From Clavibacter sp. VKM Ac-2872 (lineage in GTDB: Bacteria > Actinomycetota > Actinomycetes > Actinomycetales > Microbacteriaceae), in assembly GCF_015351105.1 (NCBI RefSeq), contig NZ_JADKRR010000004.1, positions 228,085-292,084 of the forward strand: a stretch of 64,000 nt of DNA, given 5' to 3'. The notes under the pieces were generated by a model. That model made no database searches. It was not told the origin of the DNA and was given only the letters and a program-made list of their open reading frames with translations. Position numbers and translations under genes: made by a program. Each line of letters starts with the position of its first letter. Position 1 is the first letter of the stretch. Shown piece by piece: positions 43,287-51,915 of the stretch.

Positions 43287-43898
43287 ATGAGCGCCGAGCC
43301 CGTCATCGCCCGATCTGACGACCCGCGGGTGGCCCGCCTCGTGGAGGAGGGCTGGATCGTGACCGCCCGGTCGTGGGGCGCGCAGCTCGACGCGGCGGAC
43401 GCGGAGCCCGACCGCCTGCGCGCGCTCGTCGCCCGCGTCGCCGGATCCGCAGTGCTGCGCGAGCTGGGCCCGGACGACGCCGATGCGATCCTCGCGCTCG
43501 ACGCCGCCACGCTCGACGACTACCCGGGCGGCCCGGCCACCCGACACGCCGCCTTCACACCCGAGGACGTGCGGGTGCCGGCATCCGGCCGCCGCGGCTA
43601 CGGCGCCTTCGACGCGGGCGGCGTGCTCCTCGCGATGACGTTCGTCGACCTGGATCCCACGGGCCAAGCCGCCGAGACCGACGTGACGGTCGTCGACGCC
43701 GCCCACCGCGGGCGCGGCCTCGGCGCGGGCGTGAAGGCGGCCTCCGTGCTGGCGCTCCTCGGGGCGGGCGTGACGGCGTTCCGCACCGGTGGATCCCGCG
43801 AGAACGCGGCGATCATCGCGGCCGGCGCCGCGCTCGGCTACCGCATCGACGAGGAGTGGCTCACGCTCGAGGCGCCCGAGGACGCACCCCGGACGTGA
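43287..43898 (+). CDS. GNAT family N-acetyltransferase
   Basis: The 203-residue protein has a GNAT domain in its C-terminal half with DVTVVDAAHRGRGLGAGVKA as the acetyl-CoA loop and TGGSRENAAIIAAGAALGY as the final helix. The N-terminal 75 residues are less conserved. The acceptor is unknown. GGAGG lies upstream of the ATG. It ends at a shared terminator with the convergent stress-protein gene. Confidence 0.87.
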   Translation: MSAEPVIARSDDPRVARLVEEGWIVTARSWGAQLDAADAEPDRLRALVARVAGSAVLRELGPDDADAILALDAATLDDYPGGPATRHAAFTPEDVRVPASGRRGYGAFDAGGVLLAMTFVDLDPTGQAAETDVTVVDAAHRGRGLGAGVKAASVLALLGAGVTAFRTGGSRENAAIIAAGAALGYRIDEEWLTLEAPEDAPRT

Positions 43899-43936
43899 CG
43901 ACGCGGACGGGCGGCTGAGCCGTCCGTCCGCGTCGT
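43898..43936. terminator. Bidirectional hairpin terminator
   Basis: Arms 43898-43910 and 43924-43936 pair over 13 bases between two convergent genes. Confidence 0.7.
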
Positions 43937-43950
43937 GAGGATGCGGACGC

Positions 43951-44448
43951 TCAGGCGCGCGGCGCGCCCGTCGTGTCGAACAGGATCCGCGACGCCTCGG
44001 CGGCCCGCGCGCTGTCGACCAGCACGTCGTAGCGGCCGGCGGTCAGCGTCTGGACGGACGCGAAGTCGCGCTTCCCACGCGTGGCGTAGTGGCCGACGAA
44101 GCCGAACAGCGCGCCCCAGAGCGCGCCGATCCCGACCGCGACCAGGAGGACGCCGAACCACGCGACGCCGGGGGTGAAGATCCCGAACAGCAGGCCCAGC
44201 ATGAGGCCGAACCAGGCGCCGCCCGCGGCCCCGCGCACGGCGGCGCTGCCGTTGGTGACCCGGCCCGTCACGGTCTCCACCGTGCGGATGTCGTGGCCCA
44301 CGATCTGCGTCGAGGCGACGGGGAACTCACGGTCGGACAGGGTGTCGACGGCGGCCTGCGCGTCGGCGTACTCGGTGTAGCTCGCGATCACCTCGCGGGG
44401 CGTGGCCGGGACGGCGTGCGCGCGGGGGTCGGTGCTCGGGGTGGACAT
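43951..44448 (-). CDS. General stress protein 17M-like membrane protein
   Basis: The 165-residue protein has an N-terminal soluble part (IASYTEYADAQAAVDTLSD, then STQIVGHDIRTVE) that matches the general stress protein 17M/YflT domain, and a Gly-rich hydrophobic hairpin (about residues 73-118) likely inserted in the membrane. Function in the family is not defined beyond stress induction. AGGAAG precedes the ATG. It is divergent from a MarR gene whose product may control it. Confidence 0.8.
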   Translation of the reverse strand: MSTPSTDPRAHAVPATPREVIASYTEYADAQAAVDTLSDREFPVASTQIVGHDIRTVETVTGRVTNGSAAVRGAAGGAWFGLMLGLLFGIFTPGVAWFGVLLVAVGIGALWGALFGFVGHYATRGKRDFASVQTLTAGRYDVLVDSARAAEASRILFDTTGAPRA

Positions 44449-44545
44449 GGGGTCTTCCTCTCGTGTCGTTCGATCGATCCGGGTGGGATGATATGGTTTG
44501 AGGATACCAACGGTCGGCCAGCGCGGAGGGGACGGGGATGCGACA

Positions 44546-45052
44546 GTGAGCGAGCTCCCAGGCAAGGACGGGATCGCCGTCGCGGCCGCGATGGAACGGG
44601 CGGTCCTCGCGATCACCCGCTGGGCCTCGCGGCCCGACGTGCGTCGGCGGATGCTCGCCGCCGAGGGGGAGGCGTTCTCGCCGACCGACACCTGGCTCAT
44701 CGCCCACCTCGCCGAGTCCGGGGCGACCCGCATGCGCGTCCTCGCCGACTGGCAGGGCGTCGACAAGTCGACGATGACCGCGCACGTGCGGCGCCTCGAG
44801 GAGCGGGGCCTCGTGATCCGCGAGCCCGACCCCGACGACCGGCGCGCGGTCCTCGTGCGCGCGACTCCGGACGCCGAGCGCGTGCTCGACCGCAACTCGG
44901 CGACGGCGCGCGCCCTCCTCGGCGAGCTCGTGGGGGAGTGGTCGCCGCGGGAGCGGACGGAGCTGACCCGGCTGCTCGGGCGGCTCGTCGCGGAGATCGA
45001 GGCGGAGGGCGGAGGCTGGGCGAGCGATGCGGCGGACCGCGCGACCCGGTGA
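44546..45052 (+). CDS. MarR family transcriptional regulator
   Basis: The 168-residue protein has a winged helix with TDTWLIAHLAESGATRMRVLADWQGVDKSTMTAHVRRLEERGLVIRE split over residues 44-90 and the wing DPDDRRAVLVRATPDA. GGGGA lies eight bases before the GTG. A TTG at 44498 is in frame but starts inside the AT-rich promoter. The divergent gap carries TGGT-N8-ACCA (about 44494-44509), a weak candidate operator for this protein. Confidence 0.9.
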   Translation: MSELPGKDGIAVAAAMERAVLAITRWASRPDVRRRMLAAEGEAFSPTDTWLIAHLAESGATRMRVLADWQGVDKSTMTAHVRRLEERGLVIREPDPDDRRAVLVRATPDAERVLDRNSATARALLGELVGEWSPRERTELTRLLGRLVAEIEAEGGGWASDAADRATR

Positions 45053-45091
45053 GCAGCGCGGACCGGCGGGGACGCCTCGGAGACGGAGCGA

Positions 45092-45568
45092 TCAGACCCG
45101 CGCGAGCGCGCGGTTCGTCCAGACGTTCGTGATCTCGACGCCCGCCCGCTCGAAGAGCTGCGTCAGCGGGCAACGGCGGGCGACTTCGGCGACGAAGGCG
45201 TCGAAGTCGGCGTCGTCGAGCTCGGTCTCGAGGTCCACCGTGAGGGTCAGGCGCTGGAACGTGCCGTCGCCCTCGGCGCCGAACACGAGCACCGAGTTGT
45301 CGAGCTCGGCCTGCACGCGGCCCTCGAACGCGCCGAGGGTGATTCCCTGGCCGAGCGCCATGATCGTCGCCGTCACCTGGTTGCAGGAGACGTACGCGGA
45401 GAGCACGAGGTCGAGCGGGCTGGGCGCGCTGTCCGTGCCGCCGAACGCGGTGTGCCCCTCCGCCCGGACGATGTGCGCGCTCCCGTCGATCGACACCTCC
45501 TGGAGGACACCGGATCCCGTTCCGCGGAGGTCGAACTCGAGGACGGATCCCTTGGGGTGCTGCGGCAT
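45092..45568 (-). CDS. OsmC/Ohr family protein
   Basis: The 158-residue protein shows GGTDSAPSPLDLVLSAYVSCNQVTATIM, the first conserved segment with the first cysteine of OsmC proteins, and RRCPLTQLFERAGV with the second cysteine and usual ending. OsmC proteins are thiol-dependent peroxidases that reduce organic hydroperoxides. AAGGAG sits six bases before the ATG. It is convergent with the MarR gene. Confidence 0.92.
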   Translation of the reverse strand: MPQHPKGSVLEFDLRGTGSGVLQEVSIDGSAHIVRAEGHTAFGGTDSAPSPLDLVLSAYVSCNQVTATIMALGQGITLGAFEGRVQAELDNSVLVFGAEGDGTFQRLTLTVDLETELDDADFDAFVAEVARRCPLTQLFERAGVEITNVWTNRALARV

Positions 45569-45745
45569 GGTGCGCTCCTTCGTCGTGCGGCTCGTGGGCG
45601 GCCGGCCGGCCGCGGTGCGGTGCGGTGCGGTCGACCCTAGGCAGCCGTTCTGCGATCCGGGCCCGCGTGACGGAACGTGACGCGGGGAGCACCCGCCGGC
45701 GAGGGCTCCGGTGGCCGTCGGTCGTCCGCCGGCCACCGGAGGGGA

Positions 45746-46585
45746 TCAGCTCGTGGGTGCCAGCACGTAGGCGGGCAGCTCCGCGAGCACCTGGTCGATC
45801 GACGTGTAGAGCAGGAAGTGACCGTTCGCCGTCTGGCCCGAGATGATGCCGATCAGCTTGTGTCCGTAGGACACGACGGGACCCCCGGAGTCACCACCCG
45901 TGATGGCGTTGTGCTCGTCCGACTCGCCCGCCGACACGTGGTTCCACCTGGTCTCGACGCCAGGGGGCAGGCTCACCGGCTGGAACACGCACTTCACCCC
46001 GGACGCGTGTCCGCTCGTGCAGAACCTGCCCTCGGGGGCGGTGGTGCCCTGGATGGGCTGGCGTCCGACGCGGCCGCGGCTGGGCATGAAGACCTGGCTG
46101 TTCGCGCGCGGCGTGTAGGTCTGGATGGGGCTGCAGAACGCCGCCGACGAGTGGTGCGACCGGCAGTAGAGCGTCCGCTCGTCGGGCTGGGGCGAGACGC
46201 GGATCAGCTCGATGTCGGAGTTGTGGGGCGAGATCCAGTCGACCGTGCCGATGGCCGCGGCGCCGACGTGGACGGTGGAGTACATCGGCCCGCAGTGCGC
46301 AGCTGTGACGATGTACCTGGTCGCGTTCTGGTACGGCGTGAGCCTCAGGAACCAGCTGCGGGGGACGAGCACGGCGCCCACTGTGCAGGTGCCGGCCGAC
46401 GAGTTGATCATCGAGCCCGCGATCACGGGCAGGGGCCTCCGATCGGCCTGGTCGGCGTTCGCGGGGGCGGCGCCGGCGGATGCCAGGGCCACGACGGCGA
46501 CGAAGGCGGCGAGGAGGGTGACGAGCCGGGATCGTCGGCCGAGGCCGCTCCGGTTCCGGGTGCTGCGAGGACGTGCGAGGTGCAT
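45746..46585 (-). CDS. Secreted chymotrypsin-family serine protease (Chp/Ppa/Pat-1-like)
   Basis: The 279-residue protein has a signal peptide (cleavage near PANA|DQ) and an S1 protease domain with the full triad: His97 in VTAAHCG, Asp124 in HNSDIELI and Ser233 in GGDSGGPVVS. It has six cysteines for disulfides. Length, N-terminal layout and GGDSGGP match the Pat-1/Chp/Ppa family of Clavibacter, of which some are tomato virulence factors and others have no known role. Which member this is cannot be told here. AAGGAG precedes the ATG. It sits apart from any other virulence gene. Confidence 0.88.
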   Translation of the reverse strand: MHLARPRSTRNRSGLGRRSRLVTLLAAFVAVVALASAGAAPANADQADRRPLPVIAGSMINSSAGTCTVGAVLVPRSWFLRLTPYQNATRYIVTAAHCGPMYSTVHVGAAAIGTVDWISPHNSDIELIRVSPQPDERTLYCRSHHSSAAFCSPIQTYTPRANSQVFMPSRGRVGRQPIQGTTAPEGRFCTSGHASGVKCVFQPVSLPPGVETRWNHVSAGESDEHNAITGGDSGGPVVSYGHKLIGIISGQTANGHFLLYTSIDQVLAELPAYVLAPTS

Positions 46586-46790
46586 GGGTTCTCCTTCTGG
46601 ATGCGCGGCCGCGTGATCACGCGGCCGGGGTGGAGGTGGCTTGCTGTCCGACCGGTACCTCCCGGTGCGCGCCTCCTCCGGATGCGGACGCTAGCCGCGG
46701 CATCGTGCGGGCCGAGCGCGCAGCGCACATGCGCGGCGGCCGGGGCGAGATCGGGATGCCCTCCCCGGAGGGACGGTCGAGTGCTGCTGA

Positions 46791-46804
46791 CGTGAACGTT
46801 CACG
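46791..46804. promoter_or_regulatory. LacI-type operator O1 (CGTGAACGTTCACG)
   Basis: A perfect 14-base palindrome with the central CG typical of LacI/GalR sites. It is identical to the copy at 46858-46871; the centres are 67 bases apart, allowing DNA looping. Confidence 0.85.
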
Positions 46805-46824
46805 ACCTGATTCGACCATGGCCC

Positions 46825-46854
46825 TTGACCATCCTGGACCGATCCACGTAGCGT
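46825..46854 (+). promoter_or_regulatory. Sigma-70-type promoter of the oxidoreductase-LacI operon
   Basis: TTGACC (46825-46830) and TAGCGT (46849-46854) are 18 bases apart. The transcription start would fall near 46861, inside the second operator. Confidence 0.7.
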
Positions 46855-46857
46855 CGA

Positions 46858-46871
46858 CGTGAACGTTCACG
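46858..46871. promoter_or_regulatory. LacI-type operator O2 (CGTGAACGTTCACG)
   Basis: Identical to O1 and placed over the predicted transcription start, so binding would block initiation. Confidence 0.85.
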
Positions 46872-46897
46872 CCGACGACGCCGCGAAGGGCCCCACC

Positions 46898-48916
46898 ATG
46901 ACCGACCCCACCCCGACCACCTCGACCGCACCCGGCTGGGCGGTCCTCGGCCCGGGCAGCATCGCCCGCCGCTTCCTCTCCCAGCTCCCCGCGAGCGAGC
47001 GGGACGCGCGCCTCGTCGCGGCCGGCAGCTCGAGCGCCGAGCGCGCACAGGCCTTCGCGGCCGAGGCCGCCGACCACGGCTTCGCCGACGTCACGGCCGC
47101 CGACTACGACGCCGTCCTCACCGATCCCGACGTCGACGCCGTCTACATCTCGACCGTGCACACCGGCCACGCCGACCTCGTGATCCGCGCGCTCGAGGCC
47201 GGCAAGGCCGTCCTCTGCGAGAAGCCGCTCGCCGTCAACCACGGCACCGCCATGGCGCTCGTCGACACGGCCCGCGAGGCGGGCCTCCCGCTCGTCGAGG
47301 CGTACATGTACCGCTTCCACCCGCAGACCGCGGCGCTCCTCGAGCTGCTGCGCGACGGCGTGATCGGCGAGGTCGCCCACGTCGACGCGTCCTTCTCCTT
47401 CCGCACCGGATCCCGCACCGGCCGCCTCTACGACACCGCGACCGCGGGCGGCGGGATCCTCGACGTCGGCGGCTACACGGTCACCGCCGCGGCCGCCGTC
47501 GTGCAGGCCGCCACCGGGATCGCCGTCGCCGAGCCGCTCACGCTCGAGGTCGACGGCACCGTCGGGCCGACCGGCGTCGACGAGTGGTCGGTCGCGCGCG
47601 CCACCTACCGCGGCGGGATCACCGCGACCCTCCGCACGGGCGTCGCGCTCGACGAGCCGCAGGCGCTCACGATCCTGGGCTCGCGGGGCCGCATCCACCT
47701 CAGCGACCCGTGGACCCTCGGCGACGCGCCCACCATCGAGGTCTCCGTCGTCGGCGAGGAGCCGCGCACCCTCACGTTCGCGGGCGCGAAGCCGTACGCG
47801 ATCGAGGCCGACGCCACGACCGACGCCCTCGCGGCCGGCCTCGGCGAGGCGGCGCAGATGACGCTCGACGAGACCCTCGCCACCGCCCGCACCCTCGACC
47901 GCTGGCGCGCGGCGCTCGAGCTGCGCTACCCGTTCGAGTCCGAGGACGCCGACATCCCCACCGTCTCCGGCCGCCCGCTGCGCGTCCGCGACGACAGCCC
48001 GATGCTCTACGGCGAGATCCCCGGCGTCGGGAAGCGCATGTCGCGCCTCGTCATGGGCGTCGACAACCAGCCCGACCTCGCGCACGCGTCCGCGATCTTC
48101 GACCACTTCGTCGAGCAGGGCGGCAACGCCTTCGACACCGGCTACATCTACGGCGGCGGCGTGCTCGAGGGCCGCCTGGGCAAGTGGATCCAGAACCGCG
48201 GCATCCGCGAGGACGTGGTCGTCATCACCAAGGGCGCCCACACCCCGCACTGCGACCCCGAGTCGCTCACGAGCCAGCTGCTCGAGAGCCTCGAGCGCCA
48301 GGGCACGGACTACGCCGACATCTACCTCATGCACCGCGACAACCTCGAGGTGCCGGTGGGGGAGTTCGTCGACGTGATGGACGAGCACCAGCGCGCCGGC
48401 CGGATCCGGTCCTACGGCGTCTCGAACTGGACGCCCGAGCGCTTCGACGAGGCGCAGGCGTACGCGGAGGCCAACGGCCGCGCGGGGTTCCAGGCGCTGA
48501 GCGACCACTTCGGCCTGGCCGAGGCGTACGACGTGCCGTGGGCGGGATGCGTGCACGTCACGGATCCCGCGTCCAAGGCATGGCTCGAGGAGCGGCAGAT
48601 CCCGCTGCTGCCGTGGTCGTCGCAGGCGCGCGGCTTCTTCACGGGCCGCGCCCGCCCCGACGACCTGAGCGACCCGGAGCTCGTGCGCTGCTACTACGGC
48701 GACGACAACTTCGAGCGCCTGCGCCGCGCCGAGCAGCTGGGCGCGGAGCACGGCGTGCAGGCCACGGCGATCGCGCTGGCCTACGTGCTCGCGCAGCCGT
48801 TCCCGACGTTCCCGCTGTTCGGGCCGCGCACCATCTCCGAGGTCCGTTCATCGATGCGCGGCCTCTCGATCGAGCTCACCCCGGAGCAGGTGGCGTGGCT
48901 GGACCTGCGCGGCTGA
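46898..48916 (+). CDS. Bifunctional Gfo/Idh/MocA oxidoreductase-aldo/keto reductase fusion
   Basis: The 672-residue protein joins two oxidoreductases. Residues 1-350 are a Gfo/Idh/MocA dehydrogenase with VLGPGSIARRF for NAD(P) and CEKPLAVN with the conserved EKP. Residues 378-672 are an aldo/keto reductase with FDTGYIYGGG (Asp and Tyr), VVITKGAH (Lys) and IYLMHRDN (His), the complete AKR tetrad. The two may interconvert a sugar through an oxidised intermediate. AAGGG precedes the ATG; an in-frame GTG at 46859 lies inside an operator and is rejected. The next gene is its LacI regulator. Confidence 0.9.
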   Translation: MTDPTPTTSTAPGWAVLGPGSIARRFLSQLPASERDARLVAAGSSSAERAQAFAAEAADHGFADVTAADYDAVLTDPDVDAVYISTVHTGHADLVIRALEAGKAVLCEKPLAVNHGTAMALVDTAREAGLPLVEAYMYRFHPQTAALLELLRDGVIGEVAHVDASFSFRTGSRTGRLYDTATAGGGILDVGGYTVTAAAAVVQAATGIAVAEPLTLEVDGTVGPTGVDEWSVARATYRGGITATLRTGVALDEPQALTILGSRGRIHLSDPWTLGDAPTIEVSVVGEEPRTLTFAGAKPYAIEADATTDALAAGLGEAAQMTLDETLATARTLDRWRAALELRYPFESEDADIPTVSGRPLRVRDDSPMLYGEIPGVGKRMSRLVMGVDNQPDLAHASAIFDHFVEQGGNAFDTGYIYGGGVLEGRLGKWIQNRGIREDVVVITKGAHTPHCDPESLTSQLLESLERQGTDYADIYLMHRDNLEVPVGEFVDVMDEHQRAGRIRSYGVSNWTPERFDEAQAYAEANGRAGFQALSDHFGLAEAYDVPWAGCVHVTDPASKAWLEERQIPLLPWSSQARGFFTGRARPDDLSDPELVRCYYGDDNFERLRRAEQLGAEHGVQATAIALAYVLAQPFPTFPLFGPRTISEVRSSMRGLSIELTPEQVAWLDLRG

Positions 48917-49944
48917 GCGGCGCGGGCGACGGCGCGGCCGGCCGGGAGCCGGGCAGGGAGCCGGCCGGCCGCGCCACGATCCACGACGTCGCGTCCGCCG
49001 CCGGGGTCTCCCGCCAGACCGTGACGCGCGCGATGAACGGCATGCCGGGCATCAGCGAGGAGACGAAGCGGCGCGTGCTCGAGGCCGCGGATCGACTCGC
49101 GTACCGGCCGTCGCGGTTCGGGCGCGGGCTCGTCACGGGCGGCGACCATCAGCTCGGCCTCGTCGTCGACGACCTGCGGAACCCGTGGTCGCCGGAGCTC
49201 GCGTCCGCGGTGGTGCGCATCGCCGCGGCCCGGGGCTGGAACGTCTCGCTCGCCGACGTCGGCCTCGCCGCCGACTCCGACCGCATGGTGGAGGCGCTCG
49301 GTGCGCAGACCGACGCCGTGATCGGGACCCTCGGATCGCGGGCCGCCGAGTGGATCGCCCGGCTCGGCTCGGTGCCCGTCGTGGAGCTGGATCCGCGCGG
49401 CGACCCGCTGCGCGCCGCCGTGCAGCTGGATCCGACGGAGGCGATCGACGCGCTGGCCGACCACCTCGACGCGGTCGGCGTGCGGCACCCCGTGGTGCTC
49501 GACGCCGCGGTCGCCGCCGGCCCCAGCCCGCGCGCCGCGCTGCTCGTGCGTGCGTTCGAGGCCCGGTCGATGGAGGTGTCCGTCGTCCGCGCGTCCGCGC
49601 CCACCGCGGAGGCCGCCGCCGTCGCGACCGAGCGCGTCGTCGCCCGCCCGCGCACGGCCGACGCGATCGTCGCCTTCAACGACGTGTGCGCCCTCGGCGT
49701 GCTCTCCGCCTGCCGCCGCGCGGGCGTCGACGTGCCGAGCGACGTGCGCGTGGTCGGCATCGACGGCCTCTCGCTCGGCCGTCTGCTCGCGCCGACCCTC
49801 ACGACGCTCGCGGTGGACCTCGACGAGCTCGCCCGCCACGCCCTCGACCTCGCGGTCGCGATGATCGCGGGGGAGCTGCCGCGCTCCGGACCCGAGGTGG
49901 TCCGCACGGTGCGCCACCAGCTGGTGGTGCGCGAGTCGGCGTAG
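48895..49944 (+). CDS. LacI family transcriptional regulator
   Basis: The 349-residue protein has a LacI helix-turn-helix (ATIHDVASAAGVSRQTVTRAMN, from residue 28) and a periplasmic-binding-type effector domain ending in GIDGLSLGRLLAPTLTTL. The GTG start, preceded by GGAG, lies 22 bases inside the upstream gene, so translation is coupled. Its Gly/Pro-rich first 27 residues are unusual. It most likely binds the twin palindromes upstream of the operon and responds to a sugar. Confidence 0.92.
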   Translation: MAGPARLSGAGDGAAGREPGREPAGRATIHDVASAAGVSRQTVTRAMNGMPGISEETKRRVLEAADRLAYRPSRFGRGLVTGGDHQLGLVVDDLRNPWSPELASAVVRIAAARGWNVSLADVGLAADSDRMVEALGAQTDAVIGTLGSRAAEWIARLGSVPVVELDPRGDPLRAAVQLDPTEAIDALADHLDAVGVRHPVVLDAAVAAGPSPRAALLVRAFEARSMEVSVVRASAPTAEAAAVATERVVARPRTADAIVAFNDVCALGVLSACRRAGVDVPSDVRVVGIDGLSLGRLLAPTLTTLAVDLDELARHALDLAVAMIAGELPRSGPEVVRTVRHQLVVRESA

Positions 49945-49961
49945 GCCGGGCGTGGCCCGGC
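49945..49961 (+). terminator. Hairpin terminator after the LacI gene
   Basis: GCCGGGC and GCCCGGC pair with a three-base loop directly after the TAG. Confidence 0.6.
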
Positions 49962-50042
49962 GGTCTGGCCCGCGGGCGCGACGCTGGCTAGCGTGGCCAC
50001 GACGGCGCGCGACGAGGCCGCCGTCGGACCCGAGGAGCAGCC

Positions 50043-50522
50043 ATGCCGCGCATCACCCCCACCCTGTGGTTCGGCGATCAGATCGAGGAGGCGGCCCGGT
50101 TCTACGTCGACCTGTTCCCCGGCTCGCGGATCACCGACACCTCGCGCTACCCCGACGACTTCCCGGATCCGGCGCTCCGTGGCACGGCCCTCGTGCTCGA
50201 CCTCGAGCTCGACGGCCAGGGGATCCGCCTGCTCAACGGCGGCCCCGGCATGCAGGCGACCGAGGCGGTGTCGCTGTCGATCTCGGCCGGCGGCCAGGAG
50301 GAGGTCGACCGCTACTGGGACGCGTTCGCGGACGGCGGGACCGAAGGACGGTGCGGCTGGGTGCGCGACCGCTGGGGCTTCTGGTGGCAGGTCGTCCCCG
50401 AGGCGATGCAGACCACGATCGGCGGACCCGACCCCGCGGGCGCCGCGCGCGCCATGGCGGCGATGATGGGCATGGGCCGGCTCGTCGTCGCCGAGCTGCA
50501 GGCGGCGTACGACGGACGCTGA
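50043..50522 (+). CDS. VOC family protein (PhnB/3-demethylubiquinone methyltransferase-like fold)
   Basis: The 159-residue protein opens ITPTLWFGDQIEEAARFYVDLFPGSRITD and has CGWVRDRWGFWWQVVPEAM, which are the two hallmark segments of PhnB-like VOC proteins. Despite the name, most have no proven methyltransferase activity. GAGGAG precedes the ATG. TAGCGT near 49988 may be its -10. Confidence 0.92.
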   Translation: MPRITPTLWFGDQIEEAARFYVDLFPGSRITDTSRYPDDFPDPALRGTALVLDLELDGQGIRLLNGGPGMQATEAVSLSISAGGQEEVDRYWDAFADGGTEGRCGWVRDRWGFWWQVVPEAMQTTIGGPDPAGAARAMAAMMGMGRLVVAELQAAYDGR

Positions 50523-50560
50523 CAGAGAGTCCCGCTCGAACTCCTGGTGTAGTCGGGCAT

Positions 50561-50581
50561 TGTTCGCATAGAATGCGAACA
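50561..50581 (+). promoter_or_regulatory. GntR operator overlapping a leaderless promoter
   Basis: TGTTCGCAT-AGA-ATGCGAACA is a perfect nine-base inverted repeat. Its centre includes the -10 TAGAAT (50569-50574), six bases before the ATG. Binding of the GntR product to it would block its own promoter. Confidence 0.8.
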
Positions 50582-50931
50582 TGCTCATCACGGTGGATCC
50601 GACCGCGCGGGCCTCGCTCGCGGAGCAGGTGGCGACGCAGATCCGCCACGCCATCGCGCGCGGGGAGCTCGCCAGCGGGGAGCGGCTGCCGTCGGCGCGC
50701 GACCTCGCGGCCTCCGTCGACGTGAACATGCACACGGTCCTCCGGGCGTACGCCGCCCTGCAGGACGACGGCCTCATCGAGCTGCGGCGCGGTCGCGGCG
50801 CCACGGTGATCCGCTCGGGCAACGCCTCGTTCGACCGCCTGCGGACGCTCGTCGAGGAGCTCCGCGAGCAGGCGGAGACCCTCGGGGTGCCCATGGACGA
50901 CCTGTTCACCATGATCAAGGGAGCACGATGA
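50581..50931 (+). CDS. GntR family regulator (YtrA type)
   Basis: The 116-residue protein has a GntR winged helix (LAEQVATQIRHAIARGELASG, then LPSARDLAASVDVNMHTVLRAYAALQDDGLIELRRGRG split between residues 14-76) and only a short C-terminal helix, as in the YtrA subfamily. Those regulators usually sit in front of a membrane protein gene or ABC transporter they control. Start fixed by the leaderless promoter. The stop overlaps the ATG of the next gene (ATGA). Confidence 0.92.
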   Translation: MLITVDPTARASLAEQVATQIRHAIARGELASGERLPSARDLAASVDVNMHTVLRAYAALQDDGLIELRRGRGATVIRSGNASFDRLRTLVEELREQAETLGVPMDDLFTMIKGAR

Positions 50932-51893
50932 CCACCTCAGCACCCCGTCCCCTCCCGACCGCCGCGCGCGTGGCGGTCGTCGCCCCGGCTGCGGTCATCG
51001 CCCTGGCGCTCGGCGTCGCGGCCGTCCTGCTCGCGCCGACGCTCCCCGGGCGCATCGCCGTCCACTTCGCCGCCGACGGGACGCCCGACGGCTGGGGTTC
51101 GCCCTGGGTGATGCTCGCGATCGCGGGGGGCCTCGCGGTCGTGGCCGTGGCGCTGGCCGTCGCCGCCACTCGGGCGCGGGACCGGCGCACGGCGGCCACG
51201 GTGCTCCTCGTCGCGAACCTCGTGGCGGGCATCCTCGCGACGGGATGGATCGCGATCGCCGCGTCCGCCGCCGTCGGCGACGGCACCCTCCCCGTCGGAT
51301 GGATCGTCGTGCTGCTGGGCGTGGGGGCGGTGGCGGCCGCGATCCCCGTCACCGCGCTGGTCCGCGGCGCCGGGCCCATCCCCGCGCACGATGTGCCGCC
51401 GCTCGAGGTCCCCGCCACGGCGCGGGTCGCCTGGCGCGCGCGCACCGGCAGCGGGTGGTTCGCGGGCATCGGCGCGGTCATCGTCGTGCTCGGGGTCGTC
51501 GCCGGGGCCAGCACGGCGTCGGTCGGCGCCGGCACCGCCGCGCTCTCCGGGATCCCGCTGGTGGTCGCCGGCCTCGCGATGCTGGCGCTGGCGCGCGTCG
51601 ACGTCACGGTCGACCGCCGTGGGCTCCGGGTCGTGTCGGCGTGGACGCGGATCCCGATCATGCGCGTCCCGCTCGTCCGCATCGAGTCGGCCGGGTGGGA
51701 GGACGTGTCCCCGGGGCAGTGGGGCGGTTGGGGCCTCCGGGTGACCGGCCGCGGCGTCGCGTACGTCACCCGATCCGGTCCCGGCCTCGTCGTCCGGCTC
51801 AGCGGCGGACGCGCGCGCCTGGTCACCGTGGCGGACGCGGATCGCGGGGCCGCGGTCCTCGAGGGCCTCCTCGCGGGGCGCCGCGCCGCCTGA
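50928..51893 (+). CDS. DUF1648 domain membrane protein
   Basis: The 321-residue protein has six or seven hydrophobic helices. LPGRIAVHFAADGTPDGWGSP near residues 39-60 is the DUF1648 motif, often seen in SdpI-like immunity and sensor proteins. A soluble C-terminal segment (from about residue 230) contains DRRGLRVVSAWTRIPIMRVPL, resembling a PH-like domain. Overlap with gntR shows they form one unit. Its job is unknown. Confidence 0.82.
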   Translation: MTTSAPRPLPTAARVAVVAPAAVIALALGVAAVLLAPTLPGRIAVHFAADGTPDGWGSPWVMLAIAGGLAVVAVALAVAATRARDRRTAATVLLVANLVAGILATGWIAIAASAAVGDGTLPVGWIVVLLGVGAVAAAIPVTALVRGAGPIPAHDVPPLEVPATARVAWRARTGSGWFAGIGAVIVVLGVVAGASTASVGAGTAALSGIPLVVAGLAMLALARVDVTVDRRGLRVVSAWTRIPIMRVPLVRIESAGWEDVSPGQWGGWGLRVTGRGVAYVTRSGPGLVVRLSGGRARLVTVADADRGAAVLEGLLAGRRAA

Positions 51894-51915
51894 TCCCGGG
51901 GCGGGTGGCGCCTGA

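Larger units (their letters stand above)
46586..46897. promoter_or_regulatory. Divergent regulatory region between the protease and the oxidoreductase fusion
   Basis: This 312-base gap contains two identical palindromic operators and a full promoter for the rightward operon (listed separately). The protease side is GC-rich and I see no clear -10 for it. Confidence 0.6.

Noticed and set aside
46859..46897. GTG at 46859 as start of the oxidoreductase fusion
   Set aside because: It lies inside operator O2 before the predicted transcription start. The ATG at 46898 has AAGGG upstream.
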